Origin: Aquabacterium commune | GTDB lineage: Bacteria; Pseudomonadota; Gammaproteobacteria; Burkholderiales; Burkholderiaceae_C | Length of the DNA stretch: 64,000 nt | Reading direction: 5' to 3' | Assembly: GCF_004362855.1 (NCBI RefSeq) | Contig: NZ_SNXW01000006.1 | Coordinates: 62,001 to 126,000 of the forward strand | Part shown: positions 24,772-33,887 of the stretch, in pieces | Layout of the letters: each line of letters opens with the position of its first letter | Numbering within the stretch: position 1 is the first letter of the stretch | Program-made: the position numbers and the translations under genes | The notes under the pieces: generated by a model | Seen by the model: only the letters and a program-made list of their open reading frames with translations | What the model was told of the DNA's origin: nothing | The model's database searches: none

Positions 24772-26484
24772 ATGTTGAGAATCACCGAGTTGCGGTTGCC
24801 CTTGGACCATGCCGAGGGCGCTGTGCGCGCGGCGATCGTGTCCCGTCTGGGGCTGCAAGACACCGACCTGCATGCGTTCACCGTTTTCAAGCGCAGCCAT
24901 GACGCGCGCAAGAAAACGGCCATCGTCCTGATCTACACCGTTGACTGCGAACTGGCCGCCGAGGCCCTGCAAGTCGATGTGCTGCAACGTTTCGCAGCCG
25001 ACCCCCATGTGCGCCCAACGCCCGACACGGGTTACCACTTCGTGGGGCATGCGCCTGTCGATTTCCATGCAGAAGGGCGCTTGCGTCCTCTGGTGGTGGG
25101 CTTCGGTCCTTGCGGCATTTTCGCGGCGCTGATTCTGGCCCAGATGGGCCTGCGTCCCATCGTGCTGGAGCGGGGCAAGGAAGTGCGCCAGCGAACGAAA
25201 GACACCTGGGGCCTGTGGCGCCAGGGCGTGCTCAACCCCGAGTCGAATGTCCAGTTCGGTGAAGGCGGTGCGGGCACGTTCTCGGACGGCAAGCTCTGGA
25301 GCCAGATCTCCGACCCGCGCCACCTGACGCGCAAGGTGCTGACCGAGTTCGTCAAGGCCGGTGCGCCGGAGGAAATCCTCTATGTGGCCAAGCCCCACAT
25401 CGGCACCTTCCGCCTGGTCGGCATGGTCGAGAAGATGCGCGCGGACATCGAGGCGCTGGGCGGTGAGATCCGCTTCGAGCAACACGTCAGCGATGTGCGC
25501 ATCGAGGGCCCGGAGGGCGCACGCCACATCCGCGGTGTGACCCTGGCGTCGGGCGAGCAGATCCGCGCCGACCATGTGGTGCTGGCGCTGGGCCACAGCG
25601 CCCGCGACACCTTCACCATGCTGCACGAGCGCGGTGTGTTCATGGAGGCCAAGCCGTTCTCGATCGGCTACCGCATCGAGCACCCGCAGGGCGTGATCGA
25701 CCGTGCGCGTTTCGGCCCGCATGCCGGCAACCCCATCCTGGGTGCCGCCGACTACAAGCTGGTGCACCACGCCAGCAACGGCCGCGCTGTGTACAGCTTT
25801 TGCATGTGCCCGGGCGGCACGGTGGTGGCCGCGACCTCGGAGCCCAACCGGGTCGTCACCAACGGAATGAGCCAGTATTCGCGCAACGAGCGCAACGCCA
25901 ACGCGGGCATCGTCGTGGGCATCACGCCGCAAGACTATCGCCAGGATGGCAAGGCGGATGGCCCTGTGAGTCCGCTGGACGGCATGGCATTCCAGCGTTT
26001 GTGGGAGTCCCGCGCTTACGAGTTGGGCGAGGGCGGCTACATGGCGCCAGGCGCGCTGGTGGGCGATTTCATCAAGCGTCAGCGCAGCAGTGCGCTGGGC
26101 AGTGTCGAGCCGTCTTACAAGCCGGGCGTGCACCTCACCGACCTGGCCCAGAAGGGCCGAGGCAGCCTGCCTGATTACTGCCTGGACGCCATCCGCGAGG
26201 CCTTGCCCGCGTTCGAGCGCCAGATCAAGGGCTTCTCCATGCCGGATGCGGTGTTGACGGGGGTGGAGACGCGCACGTCGTCACCGTTGCGCATCACCCG
26301 CGGCCGAGACTTTCAGAGCCTCAACGTCCAGGGCCTGTACCCGGCCGGTGAGGGGGCGGGCTACGCCGGTGGGATCATGTCGGCAGGGGTGGATGGCATC
26401 GAGGTGGCCGAGGCGCTGGGCGCGGCCGTTCTGGGTGTACCGCCTGTGGATGCGCGCAAGGCGTCGAAAGCCTCTCAGCTCTGA
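24772..26484 (+). CDS. FAD-dependent oxidoreductase (COG2509-like)
   Basis: 570 aa from the ATG at 24772, where the protein begins MLRITELRLPLDHAEGAV, the conserved N-terminal domain of this family. The FAD-binding Rossmann fold begins at about residue 103: LVVGFGPCGIFAALILAQMG. Then NVQFGEGGAGTFSDGKLWS, a signature of this uncharacterised dehydrogenase group, and near the end GLYPAGEGAGYAGGIMSAGVDG, the second FAD-contacting segment. Members are called NAD(P)/FAD-dependent oxidoreductases without proven substrate. Well-conserved, cytoplasmic, single gene. Confidence 0.9.
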   Translation: MLRITELRLPLDHAEGAVRAAIVSRLGLQDTDLHAFTVFKRSHDARKKTAIVLIYTVDCELAAEALQVDVLQRFAADPHVRPTPDTGYHFVGHAPVDFHAEGRLRPLVVGFGPCGIFAALILAQMGLRPIVLERGKEVRQRTKDTWGLWRQGVLNPESNVQFGEGGAGTFSDGKLWSQISDPRHLTRKVLTEFVKAGAPEEILYVAKPHIGTFRLVGMVEKMRADIEALGGEIRFEQHVSDVRIEGPEGARHIRGVTLASGEQIRADHVVLALGHSARDTFTMLHERGVFMEAKPFSIGYRIEHPQGVIDRARFGPHAGNPILGAADYKLVHHASNGRAVYSFCMCPGGTVVAATSEPNRVVTNGMSQYSRNERNANAGIVVGITPQDYRQDGKADGPVSPLDGMAFQRLWESRAYELGEGGYMAPGALVGDFIKRQRSSALGSVEPSYKPGVHLTDLAQKGRGSLPDYCLDAIREALPAFERQIKGFSMPDAVLTGVETRTSSPLRITRGRDFQSLNVQGLYPAGEGAGYAGGIMSAGVDGIEVAEALGAAVLGVPPVDARKASKASQL

Positions 26485-26504
26485 CGACGGCGTGGCACTT
26501 GGAC

Positions 26505-26982
26505 ATGGCCACGAACCCGTCATCAGCCCGGCGCGCGTTTGCTGACCATGTGGTCGATCTCCTGCGCGGGATGGGGGCGGTGCGCGCCAAGCCCATGTTC
26601 GGCGGGCACGGCCTGTACCTGGATGGCGTGATGTTCGCGCTGCTGGCCGATGGCCGTTGCTTCATCAAGGTGGATGCAGAGACGCTGCCTGTGTTCGAGG
26701 CCGAGCGGTGTCTGCCTTTTGTGTTCGAGGCGAAGGGGCGGCGGGTGGCTTTGATGTACCACGAGGCGCCCCTCGAAGCCTTGGACCAGCCGGATGTGGC
26801 GGTGCGTTGGGCCCGTTTGGGTGTGGGTGCAGCGCACCCAGGCGCAGTGCCCGTCGGCCTCGCTGAACCTGTTGTGGGCGCTGGAGGGGGCGCTCAGTGG
26901 CCGGTCTTGGCGGCAGGTGGCCGAGCAGGACAGGCTCAGTTTGCTGATGGCGCTCGAAGACGCGCAAAGCCATCGGCGCTGA
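26505..26982 (+). pseudogene. TfoX-like gene with internal deletion and frameshift
   Basis: The frame from 26505 encodes a TfoX N-terminal domain: AFADHVVDLLRGMGAVRAKP, MFGGHGLYLDGVMFALLADG, then EALDQPDVAVRWARLG. Around 26,820-26,850 the coding continuity moves to the +1 frame, which reads RTQAQCPSASLNLLWALEGA, then GRSWRQVAEQDRLSLLMALE, the end of a TfoX C-terminal domain, with a stop at 26982. The original frame runs on to 27035 and would overlap mfd with low-quality sequence. About 40 residues expected between the domains are missing. So either a deletion with frameshift has broken the gene, or a new chimeric product exists. TfoX proteins regulate competence in gamma-proteobacteria; the role here is unknown. 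Confidence 0.7.
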
Positions 26983-27003
26983 GCCCTCTGGTGCTGCGCG
27001 ACG

Positions 27004-30000
27004 TCACGCGTTCAGCGGCTGCCCCAGGGCCTTGAGCAGGTCGCGCACGTACTGGGCGCGGTCTTTCGGGTCGGACAGGGCTTTTTCGATGCGCAGCTTG
27101 TCGTTGCCCGCCAGCTTGATGTGCTTGTTCTTTTGCACCAGCTCGATGATGCGCATGGGGTCGATCGGCGGGTTGGGGCGGAAGGTGACGTTGATGATGC
27201 CGGGCGCCGCGTCGATCTTCATGACGCCATAAGGCTTGGCCAGCACGCGCAGCTTGTGGGTGTCGAACAGGGCCTGAGCTTGGGGCGGCAGCTTGCCGAA
27301 GCGGTCCACCAGTTCTTCGAGCATCGTTTCGATCTTGTCGAGCGAGTCGGTGGTGGCCAGGCGCTTGTACAGGCTCAGGCGCACGTGCACATCGCCACAG
27401 TAGGCGTCGGGCAGCAGGGCGGGGGCGTGCAGGTTGATGTCGGTGTTGGCGCCGAACATGCCCAGCGGCGAGAGCAGGTCGGGCTCCTTGCCTGCCTTGA
27501 GTGAACGCACGGCTTCGGCCAGCATCTCGTTGTAGAGCTGGAAGCCCACTTCCATCATGTTGCCGCTCTGGTTGTCGCCCAGCACCTCGCCAGCTCCGCG
27601 GATTTCCAGGTCGTGCATGGCCAGGTAGAAGCCCGAGCCCAGCTCTTCCATGTTCTGGATGGCGTCCAGGCGTTGGGCGGCTTGCTTGGTCAGTCCCTCC
27701 ACATCCGGCACGAGCAGGTAGGCGTAGGCCTGGTGGTGCGAGCGGCCCACGCGGCCGCGCAGCTGGTGCAGCTGCGCCAGGCCGAACTTGTCGGCGCGGC
27801 TGATGACGATGGTGTTGGCACTCGGCACGTCGATGCCGGTTTCGATGATGGTCGAGCACAGCAGCACGTTGTGGCGCTGGGCCACGAAGTCGCGCATGAC
27901 GCGCTCCAGCTCGCGCTCGGGCATCTGTCCGTGGGCCACGGCGATGCGGGCCTCGGGCAGCAGCTCCTGGAGCTTGTCGCGCCGGTTCTCGATGGTCTCG
28001 ACCTCGTTGTGCAGGAAGTAGATCTGGCCGCCGCGCTTGAGCTCGCGCAGCACGGCCTCGCGGATGATGCTGCTGTTTTCGGAGCGCACGAAGGTCTTGA
28101 TGGCCAGGCGGCGCTGCGGCGCGGTGGCGATGACCGACAGGTCGCGCAGGCCTTCCATGGCCATGCCCAGGGTGCGGGGGATGGGCGTGGCGGTGAGGGT
28201 GAGCACGTCGATGTCGGCGCGCATGGCCTTGATGGCCTCTTTGTGGCGCACGCCAAAGCGGTGCTCTTCGTCGATGATGAGCAGGCCTAAGCGCTTGAAC
28301 TTGACCGACTCGCTGAGCAGCTTGTGCGTGCCCACGACGATGTCGATGGTGCCGTCTTCCAGGCCCTGCATGGCGCCCTTGATTTCCTTGGCGGAGCGGA
28401 AGCGCGACATCTCGGCCACTTTGACGGGCCATTGCGCAAAGCGGTCGGAGATGTTGTTGTAGTGCTGTTCGGCCAGCAAGGTGGTGGGCGCCAGCAGGGC
28501 GACCTGCTTGCCGCTGGTCACGGCCACGAACATGGCGCGCAGGGCCACTTCGGTCTTGCCGAAGCCCACGTCGCCGCAGACCAGGCGGTCCATCGGGCGC
28601 GGGCTGATCATGTCCTGGATGACAGCGTGGATGGCGGCGCGCTGGTCGGGCGTTTCTTCGAAGCCGAAGCTGGTGGCGAAGGCCTCGTAGTCTTGCGCGC
28701 TGAAGCGGAAGGCGTGACCTTCGCGCGCAGCACGGCGGGCGTAGAGGTTGAGCAGCTCGGCGGCGGTGTCGCGCACCTGCTCGGCGGCCTTGCGCTTGGC
28801 TTTGTCCCACTGTGGCGAGCCCAGGCGGTGCAGCGGGGCTTCGTCGGCGCTCACCCCCGTGTAGCGGCTGATGAGGTGCAACTGCGACACGGGCACGTAC
28901 AGCGTGGCCTTGTCGGCGTACTCCAGGTGCAGGAACTCGGAAGGCCCATCGCCCAAATCGAGGTTGATGAGGCCCTGGTAGCGGCCGATGCCGTGGTTGC
29001 TGTGCACCACCGGGTCGCCGACGTTCAGCTCGGACAAGTCCTTGATGAGCGAGTCCACGTCGGTGGTCTGCTCGTTTTTCTTGCGGCGGCGCCGTGTGGT
29101 TGGGCTGGCGTCGAACAGCTCGGTCTCGGTGACGATGTGCAGGCTGTGCGAGGCACCCGCGGCGTCCGTGGACTGCCAGACGAAGCCTGCCGCCAGGGGT
29201 GCGGCCGTGATCGCGTGGCGGTGGCCGCTGTCCACGAAGGCCTGCAGCGAGTCCACGCTGGGCAGGTCGATTTTGTGGTCGCGCAGCAGCTCCATCAGGC
29301 TCTCGCGGCGGCCGGCGCTTTCGGCGACCACCAGCACGCGGGCCTCGGTGCTGGCCATGTGCTGTTCCAGCTTGCGCAGCGGGTCCTGGCCACCGCGCTC
29401 CACGCTCAGGTTGGGCAGGGGGCGGGCCCATGCCGTGGGCTCTGTGGGCTCGGTGCTGCGCACCACCAGCACCGCATGGGCATTGGCCAGGGCGAAGAAG
29501 TCTTCCGGCTTGAGGAAGAGGTCTTCGGGCGGGAGCAGCGGCCGTTCGGGGTCGTGCTGCAGGAAGCGGTGGCGCTCGCGGGTTTCGGTCCAGAAGCGGC
29601 GCAGGGCCTCGTCGATGTCGCCGTGCAGCACGACGGCGGCGCCCCCTTGGGCAGGGTCACCGAGGTGCTGGAAGAAGGTCGAGGTCTCGTCGAAGAACAG
29701 CGGCAGGTAGTACTCGATGCCCGCCGTGGCCACGCCCGTGCCGATGTCTTTGTAGATGCGGGATTTGGTCGGGTCACCTTCAATGCGTTCGCGCCAGCGG
29801 TTGCGGAACGCGCCGCGCGCGGCCTCGTCCATCGGGAACTCGCGGCCGGGCAGCAGACGCACTTCGGGCACGGGGTAGAGGCTGCGCTGGCTGTCGGGGT
29901 CGAAGGTGCGGATGGAGTCCACCTCGTCACCGAACAGATCGACCCGGTAGGGCACCAGCGAGCCCATGGGGTAGAGGTCGATGAGGCCGCCGCGCACGGC

Positions 30001-30597
30001 GTATTCGCCCGGCGACACCACCTGGCTGACGTGGTTGTAGCCCGCCAGCGTGAGCTGCGACTTCAGTGCCGCTTCGTTGAGCTTTTGCTTTTGCTTGAAG
30101 TGGAAGGTGTAGGCCGCCAGGAAAGACGGCGGCGCCAGCCGGGTCAGCGCCGTGGTGGCGGGCAGCAGCACCAGGTCCACGCCCTTGTCGGCCTCGCCCG
30201 CCACGCCGTTTTGCATGCGCCACAGCGTGGCCAGTCGCTCGGAAATCAGGTCCTGGTGCGGCGAGAAGGTGTCGTAGGGCAGCGTCTCCCAGTCCGGGAA
30301 GATGGCGCAGCGCAGCTCGGGCGCGAAGAAGGCGATCTCATCGAGCAGGCGCTGGGCATCGGCCGGGTCGGCGGTGAGCAGCGCGGTCAGTTGTCCCTGG
30401 GCCTTGCGCGCCTGTGCGAAGCGGGCCAGCAGCAAGGCATCGCCCGAGCCGGTGGGGCGGGGCACGGCGTGGCGTTTGCCGGCGGCGATCGAGGGCAGGG
30501 GCAGGGCAGGCAGCATGGCGCGTGTCGGATCGGTGGGGCGGAGGAGCGGGCTGGCGGTCGTGGCTTGGCGGTCGGCAATGGCAAAGCGCCCGGTCAC
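27004..30597 (-). CDS. mfd: Transcription-repair coupling factor
   Basis: 1197 aa counted from a GTG at 30597; an ATG at 30516 would give 1170 and is closer to the usual length. Domains in order: UvrB-homology module (about 60-350; FPDWETLPYDTFSPHQDLIS, VSPGEYAVRGGLIDLYP); the RNA-polymerase-interacting CarD-like domain (about 520-600; VGDPVVHSNHGIGRYQG); SF2 translocase with Walker A VCGDVGFGKTEVAL, DEEH box LLIIDEEHRFGV, TATPIPRTL and the QLRGRVGRS motif VI; then the C-terminal TRCF domain. It removes RNA polymerase stalled at lesions and recruits UvrA. Ends 22 bp from the broken tfoX-like gene. Confidence 0.97.
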   Translation of the reverse strand: MTGRFAIADRQATTASPLLRPTDPTRAMLPALPLPSIAAGKRHAVPRPTGSGDALLLARFAQARKAQGQLTALLTADPADAQRLLDEIAFFAPELRCAIFPDWETLPYDTFSPHQDLISERLATLWRMQNGVAGEADKGVDLVLLPATTALTRLAPPSFLAAYTFHFKQKQKLNEAALKSQLTLAGYNHVSQVVSPGEYAVRGGLIDLYPMGSLVPYRVDLFGDEVDSIRTFDPDSQRSLYPVPEVRLLPGREFPMDEAARGAFRNRWRERIEGDPTKSRIYKDIGTGVATAGIEYYLPLFFDETSTFFQHLGDPAQGGAAVVLHGDIDEALRRFWTETRERHRFLQHDPERPLLPPEDLFLKPEDFFALANAHAVLVVRSTEPTEPTAWARPLPNLSVERGGQDPLRKLEQHMASTEARVLVVAESAGRRESLMELLRDHKIDLPSVDSLQAFVDSGHRHAITAAPLAAGFVWQSTDAAGASHSLHIVTETELFDASPTTRRRRKKNEQTTDVDSLIKDLSELNVGDPVVHSNHGIGRYQGLINLDLGDGPSEFLHLEYADKATLYVPVSQLHLISRYTGVSADEAPLHRLGSPQWDKAKRKAAEQVRDTAAELLNLYARRAAREGHAFRFSAQDYEAFATSFGFEETPDQRAAIHAVIQDMISPRPMDRLVCGDVGFGKTEVALRAMFVAVTSGKQVALLAPTTLLAEQHYNNISDRFAQWPVKVAEMSRFRSAKEIKGAMQGLEDGTIDIVVGTHKLLSESVKFKRLGLLIIDEEHRFGVRHKEAIKAMRADIDVLTLTATPIPRTLGMAMEGLRDLSVIATAPQRRLAIKTFVRSENSSIIREAVLRELKRGGQIYFLHNEVETIENRRDKLQELLPEARIAVAHGQMPERELERVMRDFVAQRHNVLLCSTIIETGIDVPSANTIVISRADKFGLAQLHQLRGRVGRSHHQAYAYLLVPDVEGLTKQAAQRLDAIQNMEELGSGFYLAMHDLEIRGAGEVLGDNQSGNMMEVGFQLYNEMLAEAVRSLKAGKEPDLLSPLGMFGANTDINLHAPALLPDAYCGDVHVRLSLYKRLATTDSLDKIETMLEELVDRFGKLPPQAQALFDTHKLRVLAKPYGVMKIDAAPGIINVTFRPNPPIDPMRIIELVQKNKHIKLAGNDKLRIEKALSDPKDRAQYVRDLLKALGQPLNA

Positions 30598-30690
30598 GAC
30601 GGTGGCCGGGCGTCTCAGGTCTGCGGCCCAGGTGGTGGCGCGCAGGTGTCATCGCTGAGCCAGGCATTTTAGGTGGGGGACAATCCCGCC

Positions 30691-31455
30691 ATGTCCGATG
30701 CCATGCCATTCACCTTGACGTCACCCGATTTCTTGCCCCGTTGCTACGCCCTCGTGCCGTGTGCCGGCGTGGGCGAGCGCGCCGGCGTGGGCGGTCCCAA
30801 GCAGTACCACCCGGTGGCGGGGCAGGCCGTCGTGGCCCACACCCTGGCCGCCTTGCAAGCCGTGCCCCGGCTGGTGGCCACGCTGGTGGTGCTCTCGCCA
30901 GCAGATGATCAATTCGAGCGCCACGCGCCCGCCTTCACGGGCGAGCGCGCCTGGGTCGCCCGCGTGGGCGGTGCCACCCGCGCCGAGAGCGTGGTCAACG
31001 GCCTCGCCGAGTTGCTGGCCCGCGGCGCCCAGCCGCACGACTGGGTGCTGGTGCACGATGCCGCACGTTGCCTGCTGCGGCCCGAGTGGGTGGCGAGGTT
31101 GATCGCCGACTGCGAGGCCGACGAGGTCGGTGGCCTGCTGGCCTTGCCCCTGGCCGACACGCTCAAGGCCGCCGTGCGAGGTGCGGACGGCGAGGCCCGC
31201 GCGCAGGCCACGGTGGACCGCACGGCCAAGTGGGCCGCTCAGACCCCACAGATGTTCCGCCTCGGGCTGCTGCGTCCCGCCCTGGCATCGGCTTTGTCTG
31301 ATCCGGTGAGCGCTGCGGCCATCACCGACGAGGCCAGTGCCATCGAGGCCTTGGGCCACATGCCGCGCCTCGTGCCAGGCGACTGGGAGAACATCAAGGT
31401 GACTTGGCCGGGCGACTTTGCTTTGGCCGAACGCCTGCTGCGGACACGGGCTTGA
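30691..31455 (+). CDS. ispD: 2-C-methyl-D-erythritol 4-phosphate cytidylyltransferase
   Basis: 254 aa from the ATG at 30691. Motifs: ALVPCAGVGERAG (nucleotide-binding loop, though GVG-ER-A-G-VGGPKQY keeps the essential Arg and Lys), WVLVHDAARCLLRPEW, ALPLADTLKAA and TPQMFRLGLL. It makes CDP-methylerythritol in the non-mevalonate isoprenoid pathway. Its usual partner ispF is 2.76 kb downstream instead of adjacent. The last 62 bp overlap the 3' end of the convergent Zeta-type kinase gene, a sign of later insertion next to it. Divergent from mfd. Confidence 0.95.
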   Translation: MSDAMPFTLTSPDFLPRCYALVPCAGVGERAGVGGPKQYHPVAGQAVVAHTLAALQAVPRLVATLVVLSPADDQFERHAPAFTGERAWVARVGGATRAESVVNGLAELLARGAQPHDWVLVHDAARCLLRPEWVARLIADCEADEVGGLLALPLADTLKAAVRGADGEARAQATVDRTAKWAAQTPQMFRLGLLRPALASALSDPVSAAAITDEASAIEALGHMPRLVPGDWENIKVTWPGDFALAERLLRTRA

Positions 31456-32203
31456 GGGCTGCTGGCTTGTCGCGGGCAGCCCCGTCCGCTTTCAAGCTCG
31501 CCTTCATTGCCCCCTTCAATGCCCCTTTCAGTGCCGCCATCACCACCGGTTTGACCCATGCCGGCGTCTGCGCCATGGCCGTGGCATCTGCCGGGGCGAG
31601 CACCTGTCCGGCCTGCCAATGCAGCACCAGGCGCGGTTGGGGGGGCATGCCCAGGTGCGGATCGGCCTCGTCGGTGTTGTCGTACACGCGCAGCTCTGTC
31701 AGGTGCGGCAGCAACTGGATGAGTTGCAAGCGGCTCTGATCGAAGCGCCGGCGGATGTCGGCTTCAGGGATGTCGTGCCCGCCCTTGCGCACCCGCGCCT
31801 TGACGCGGGCCAGGTGGTGCTCCGGGCTGGCCAGGCCCACGTACCAGATGCGCAACTCGTAGCCCGCTTCTGCGGCCTGCTTCAGCAGCCGGGCAAAGCT
31901 CTGGCCGCCCAGGGTGGTCTCGAAGTTGTGGTTCAGGCGCTGGGCGATGGCGTGTTGCAGCAGGCGCTTGCCCTCGTGCCAGGCGGCGCTGTTGGCCTGC
32001 GTGACGCTGAGGTGCGGCTGCGCCTGACGGATGCGTGCGGCAGCCTCGTCCGGATTGAAGTATTGGGCACCGCAGGCGCGGATCATCGCGCCACCGATGC
32101 TGCTTTTGCCAGCACCGTTGGTGCCTGCGAGCACGAACAGGCGGGGGGCGTGGGCAGTCTGGTCCACGGGCAGTCTCTCTGTTGTGTTTGGGGTGTGGCG
32201 CAC
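31394..32203 (-). CDS. Zeta-toxin-like P-loop kinase (COG4185 type)
   Basis: 269 aa from a GTG. Walker A: LFVLAGTNGAGKSSIGG. The following FNPDEAAARIR supplies the catalytic Asp region of Zeta/PezT kinases. FETTLGGQSFARLLKQA and YVGLASPEHHLARVKARV complete the core, with RRFDQSRLQL as the lid arginine segment. Zeta toxins phosphorylate UDP-N-acetylglucosamine and block cell-wall synthesis; whether this chromosomal relative does is unproven. A 45-residue Lys/Ala-rich tail (LKGALKGAMKASLKAD) is extra. It lies 16 bp downstream of a Phd-like antitoxin gene, so the two form a likely toxin-antitoxin unit. Its end overlaps ispD by 62 bp. Confidence 0.8.
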   Translation of the reverse strand: MRHTPNTTERLPVDQTAHAPRLFVLAGTNGAGKSSIGGAMIRACGAQYFNPDEAAARIRQAQPHLSVTQANSAAWHEGKRLLQHAIAQRLNHNFETTLGGQSFARLLKQAAEAGYELRIWYVGLASPEHHLARVKARVRKGGHDIPEADIRRRFDQSRLQLIQLLPHLTELRVYDNTDEADPHLGMPPQPRLVLHWQAGQVLAPADATAMAQTPAWVKPVVMAALKGALKGAMKASLKADGAARDKPAALKPVSAAGVRPKQSRPAKSP

Positions 32204-32219
32204 GCAGGTGCGCGTGAAC

Positions 32220-32570
32220 TCAGCGCGGCGCTTGTGCCGCTGCCAGCGCGGCCTGGCCCAAGGCCTCGGGGCTGGCGTTGAACGCGGCCATCATGCCCTG
32301 GCGGGAGGCAGGAGTCTGCATCTGCTGAAGCAGGGCGTCGAACTCGTGGCTCAGGCTGCCCAGGGCCTGGTCGCGGGCGTCGAGCAGGGCCTGGTAAGCG
32401 TCCAGCGACAGCACCACGGCGGTGGTTCGGTCGCGTTTGGTGATGGCCACCATGCCCTGGCTGGACGCGGCGTCCAGCACGCGCCCGAAGCTGTTTTTGG
32501 CCTCCGTGGCCGAGAACTCGGGAACGTCCACGTTGTCACCCAGGGGGTTGCGCAGGTGGAGGGCTGTCAT
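32220..32570 (-). CDS. Phd/YefM-type antitoxin
   Basis: 116 aa from the ATG at 32570; a GTG at 32630 would add 20 residues encoded by a tandem repeat (MAKMSKMAN). The core is FSATEAKNSFGRVLDAASSQ then MVAITKRDRTTAVVLSLDAY, which is the DNA-binding N-terminal fold of Phd/YefM antitoxins. The C-terminal half (FDALLQQMQTPASRQGMMAA) would be the toxin-binding, flexible part. In this family antitoxins repress their own operon. Placed directly before the Zeta-like kinase gene on the same strand. Confidence 0.85.
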   Translation of the reverse strand: MTALHLRNPLGDNVDVPEFSATEAKNSFGRVLDAASSQGMVAITKRDRTTAVVLSLDAYQALLDARDQALGSLSHEFDALLQQMQTPASRQGMMAAFNASPEALGQAALAAAQAPR

Positions 32571-32600
32571 GGTGTCGGCCTGGGAGTGGGTGTTGTTGGC

Positions 32601-32627
32601 CATTTTAGACATTTTGGCCATTTTGTC
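32601..32627 (-). promoter_or_regulatory. Three tandem 9-bp repeats upstream of the antitoxin
   Basis: On the plus strand CATTTTAGA-CATTTTGGC-CATTTTGTC, three near-identical 9-mers at 32601-32627, just upstream of the antitoxin start. They could be the operator bound by the Phd-like protein for autoregulation. The same bases would code for a Met/Lys repeat if translation began at the upstream GTG. Confidence 0.45.
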
Positions 32628-32656
32628 CACGGTGTCTGGGCCTGCCCCATGAAAAA

Positions 32657-32676
32657 AGCCCGGTCGGTGCCGGGCT
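32657..32676 (-). terminator. Intrinsic terminator after amtB
   Basis: Minus strand AGCCCGG-CACCGA-CCGGGCT followed by TTTTTC. The stop of amtB is 9 bp upstream of the hairpin. Confidence 0.88.
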
Positions 32677-32684
32677 TGGGAGAG

Positions 32685-33887
32685 TCACCAGGAAACTTCT
32701 TGCTCCGGCGATGCCTTGATGCGGTGGATGGACAGGTCTGCGCCCTCGAACTCTTCCTCGTGGCTCAGGCGCAGCCCCATGAACTTGTTCAACACACCAT
32801 AGACCAGGCCGCCACTCAGCAGGGCGAAGCCCACCACGATCAGCGTGCCCAGCACCTGGGTGCCCAGACTCACGCCGCCCACCCCGCCCAAGGAGGTCTG
32901 GCCAAAAATGCCCGCCGCGATGCCGCCCCAGGCGCCACACAGGCCGTGCAGCGGCCACACGCCCAGCACATCGTCGATCTTCAGCTTGTTCTGCACCAGG
33001 GTGAACATGACCACGAACAAGGCACCAGCGACCGCGCCCACCACCAGGGCGCCTGCGGGGTGCATGATGTCCGAACCCGCGCACACGGCCACCAGGCCGG
33101 CCAGCGGGCCGTTGTAAGCGAAGCCAGGGTCGTTCTTGCCCATCAGCACGGCCACCAGGGTGCCGCCCACCAGGGCCATCAGCGAGTTCACCGCCACCAG
33201 GCCTGACATCTTGTCGAGGGTCTGGGCGCTCATCACGTTGAAGCCAAACCAGCCGACGACCAGGATCCACGAGCCCAGGGCCAGGAAAGGGATGCTCGAG
33301 GGCGGGTGGGCCGACACGGCGCCGTCCTTGCGGTAGCGGTTGCGCCGCGCACCCAGGATGAGCACCGCCGGCAGCGCGACCCAGCCACCGAAGGCATGCA
33401 CCACCACCGAGCCGGCAAAGTCATGCAGTTGGGCGCCCGTCACGGCCTGCAGCCAGTCTTGGAAGCCACCCCTGTTGTTCCAGACTGCACCTTCGCACAG
33501 CGGGTAGAACACCCCGACGATGATGGCCGTGGCCACCAGTTGCGGACCGAACTTGGCGCGCTCGGCGATGCCGCCCGAGATGATGGCCGGGATGGCCGCC
33601 GCGAACGTCAGCAGGAAGAAGAACTTGACCAGCGCGTAGCCATTGTTCTGGGCCAGGGTGCCGGCGCCAGCGAAGAAGTCCACGCCATAGGCGATCGTGT
33701 AGCCCACGAAAAAATATGCGATGGTCGAAACACAGAAATCCACCAGGATTTTGACCAAGGCATTGACCTGGTTCTTGCCGCGCACCGTCCCCAGTTCCAG
33801 GAACGCGAAACCAGCGTGCATGGCCAGCACCATCATGGCGCCCAGCAGGATGAACAGCGCGTCGGCGCCTTGTTTGAGTTGTTCCAT
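32685..33887 (-). CDS. amtB: Ammonium transporter
   Basis: 400 aa. The open frame extends upstream to 34316 but homology starts at the ATG at 33887 (MEQLKQGADALFILLGAMMV), and the upstream part is non-coding in character. Eleven hydrophobic segments. Pore histidines are in SVVVHAFGGW and WPLHGLCGAWGG. The first helix reads HAGFAFLELGTVRGKNQVNA, more like the AMT1/cyanobacterial branch than E. coli AmtB, and no cleavable signal peptide is visible. It conducts ammonium at the inner membrane, usually under nitrogen control with GlnK, but no glnK is next to it. It stands between ispD and ispF on the opposite strand. Confidence 0.95.
   Translation of the reverse strand: MEQLKQGADALFILLGAMMVLAMHAGFAFLELGTVRGKNQVNALVKILVDFCVSTIAYFFVGYTIAYGVDFFAGAGTLAQNNGYALVKFFFLLTFAAAIPAIISGGIAERAKFGPQLVATAIIVGVFYPLCEGAVWNNRGGFQDWLQAVTGAQLHDFAGSVVVHAFGGWVALPAVLILGARRNRYRKDGAVSAHPPSSIPFLALGSWILVVGWFGFNVMSAQTLDKMSGLVAVNSLMALVGGTLVAVLMGKNDPGFAYNGPLAGLVAVCAGSDIMHPAGALVVGAVAGALFVVMFTLVQNKLKIDDVLGVWPLHGLCGAWGGIAAGIFGQTSLGGVGGVSLGTQVLGTLIVVGFALLSGGLVYGVLNKFMGLRLSHEEEFEGADLSIHRIKASPEQEVSW

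Noticed and set aside
26505-27035. Intact 176-aa TfoX protein as read in one frame
   Set aside because: The last 60 residues lose coding character and overlap mfd, while the neighbouring frame continues the TfoX C-terminal domain.
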